41,862 nt of DNA from Spirochaetota bacterium. GTDB taxonomy: Bacteria; Spirochaetota; Spirochaetia; Treponematales; Treponemataceae. The stretch is taken from positions 1 through 41,862 of the forward strand of contig JAEWMY010000038.1 of NCBI GenBank assembly GCA_023393015.1. Direction: 5' to 3'. The notes beneath the pieces were generated by a model. That model was given only the letters and a program-made list of their open reading frames with translations, did not search any database and had not been told where the DNA came from. Shown here in pieces: positions 41,721 to 41,862 of the stretch. The stretch's first letter is position 1. Each line of letters starts with the position of its first letter. Made by a program: the position numbers and the translations under genes.

Positions 41721-41749
41721 AGTATAGCAGGGAATCCCGGAATTTTGAA
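41721..41749 (-). promoter_or_regulatory. Promoter of the CxxC membrane protein gene
   Basis: TTCAAA (41744-41749), 17-bp spacer, TATACT (41721-41726), minus strand, with TGC just before the -10. Confidence 0.65.
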
Positions 41750-41862
41750 GAATATCGCGACGCATAACGAGGCAGACCCCGGGGTTTTCGCGTGCATCAG
41801 CCGATAAAACCCGCGTATATGGTTTTCTTCGCGTGAGGGACTGAAGCGGTAGCTCCCGCGGG

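Overview
This GC-rich bacterial window looks like chromosome from a free-living or commensal spirochaete (Spirochaetaceae/Treponema-like). I infer this from gene content, not from a database match. The clues are several lipoproteins with short A/F-V-S-C lipoboxes, a DUF6062 protein, a HAMP-less 7TM chemoreceptor, and one operon that joins rpsP-khpA-rimM-trmD-rplS to a FliK-like/FlhB-like pair, an HD-GYP protein and YraN. There is no phage, CRISPR array, rRNA or transposase gene. Most of the window is ordinary housekeeping and transport DNA; the exception is the tRNA-Gly locus near 17.7-18.0 kb.

Layout. 1-2938 (minus): a DUF1295 membrane protein, PlsY, and a fused fatty-acid kinase/fatty-acid-binding protein (DAK2+DegV) cut by the window edge, which form a lipid operon. 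3138-4748 (plus): a UPF0316 membrane protein and a FemAB-type aminoacyltransferase. 8421-4745 (minus): an ABC-2 exporter, a MerR/GyrI-type regulator and a DUF4832-type lipoprotein. 8493-12432: a small lipoprotein, an orphan protein, a class-C beta-lactamase-like lipoprotein and PdxA. 12566-17579 (plus): glycogen phosphorylase, then a MATE exporter and its LacI regulator behind a tandem palindromic operator.

17580-18141 holds a truncated signal-peptide ORF and a nested palindrome. The palindrome carries a complete tRNA-Gly(CCC) and sits inside a second, split copy of the same tRNA. 18142-21356: BirA, an alpha/beta hydrolase and SerS. 27554-21483 (minus): the translation/flagellar/HD-GYP operon. 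27688-29313: a GGDEF-EAL protein. 31569-29320: a polar amino acid ABC transporter. 32617-31684: Dabb and DUF6062 proteins. 34841-32679: a chemoreceptor. 38597-34894: an esterase lipoprotein and a three-gene ABC-2 exporter. 38677-40810: an AraC/GyrI regulator and an S1-domain protein. 41674-40877: a CxxC membrane protein.

Genes that seem to work together: Fak(AB) would make acyl-phosphate for the adjacent PlsY; the LacI protein probably controls its own MATE-lacI operon; and the ribosomal operon shares a promoter with c-di-GMP-type and flagellar-export-like genes. Several genes (orphan 9753, serS, chemoreceptor, esterase, araC-like) have a sigma70 -10 box only 6-9 nt before the start codon and no Shine-Dalgarno, which suggests leaderless mRNAs.
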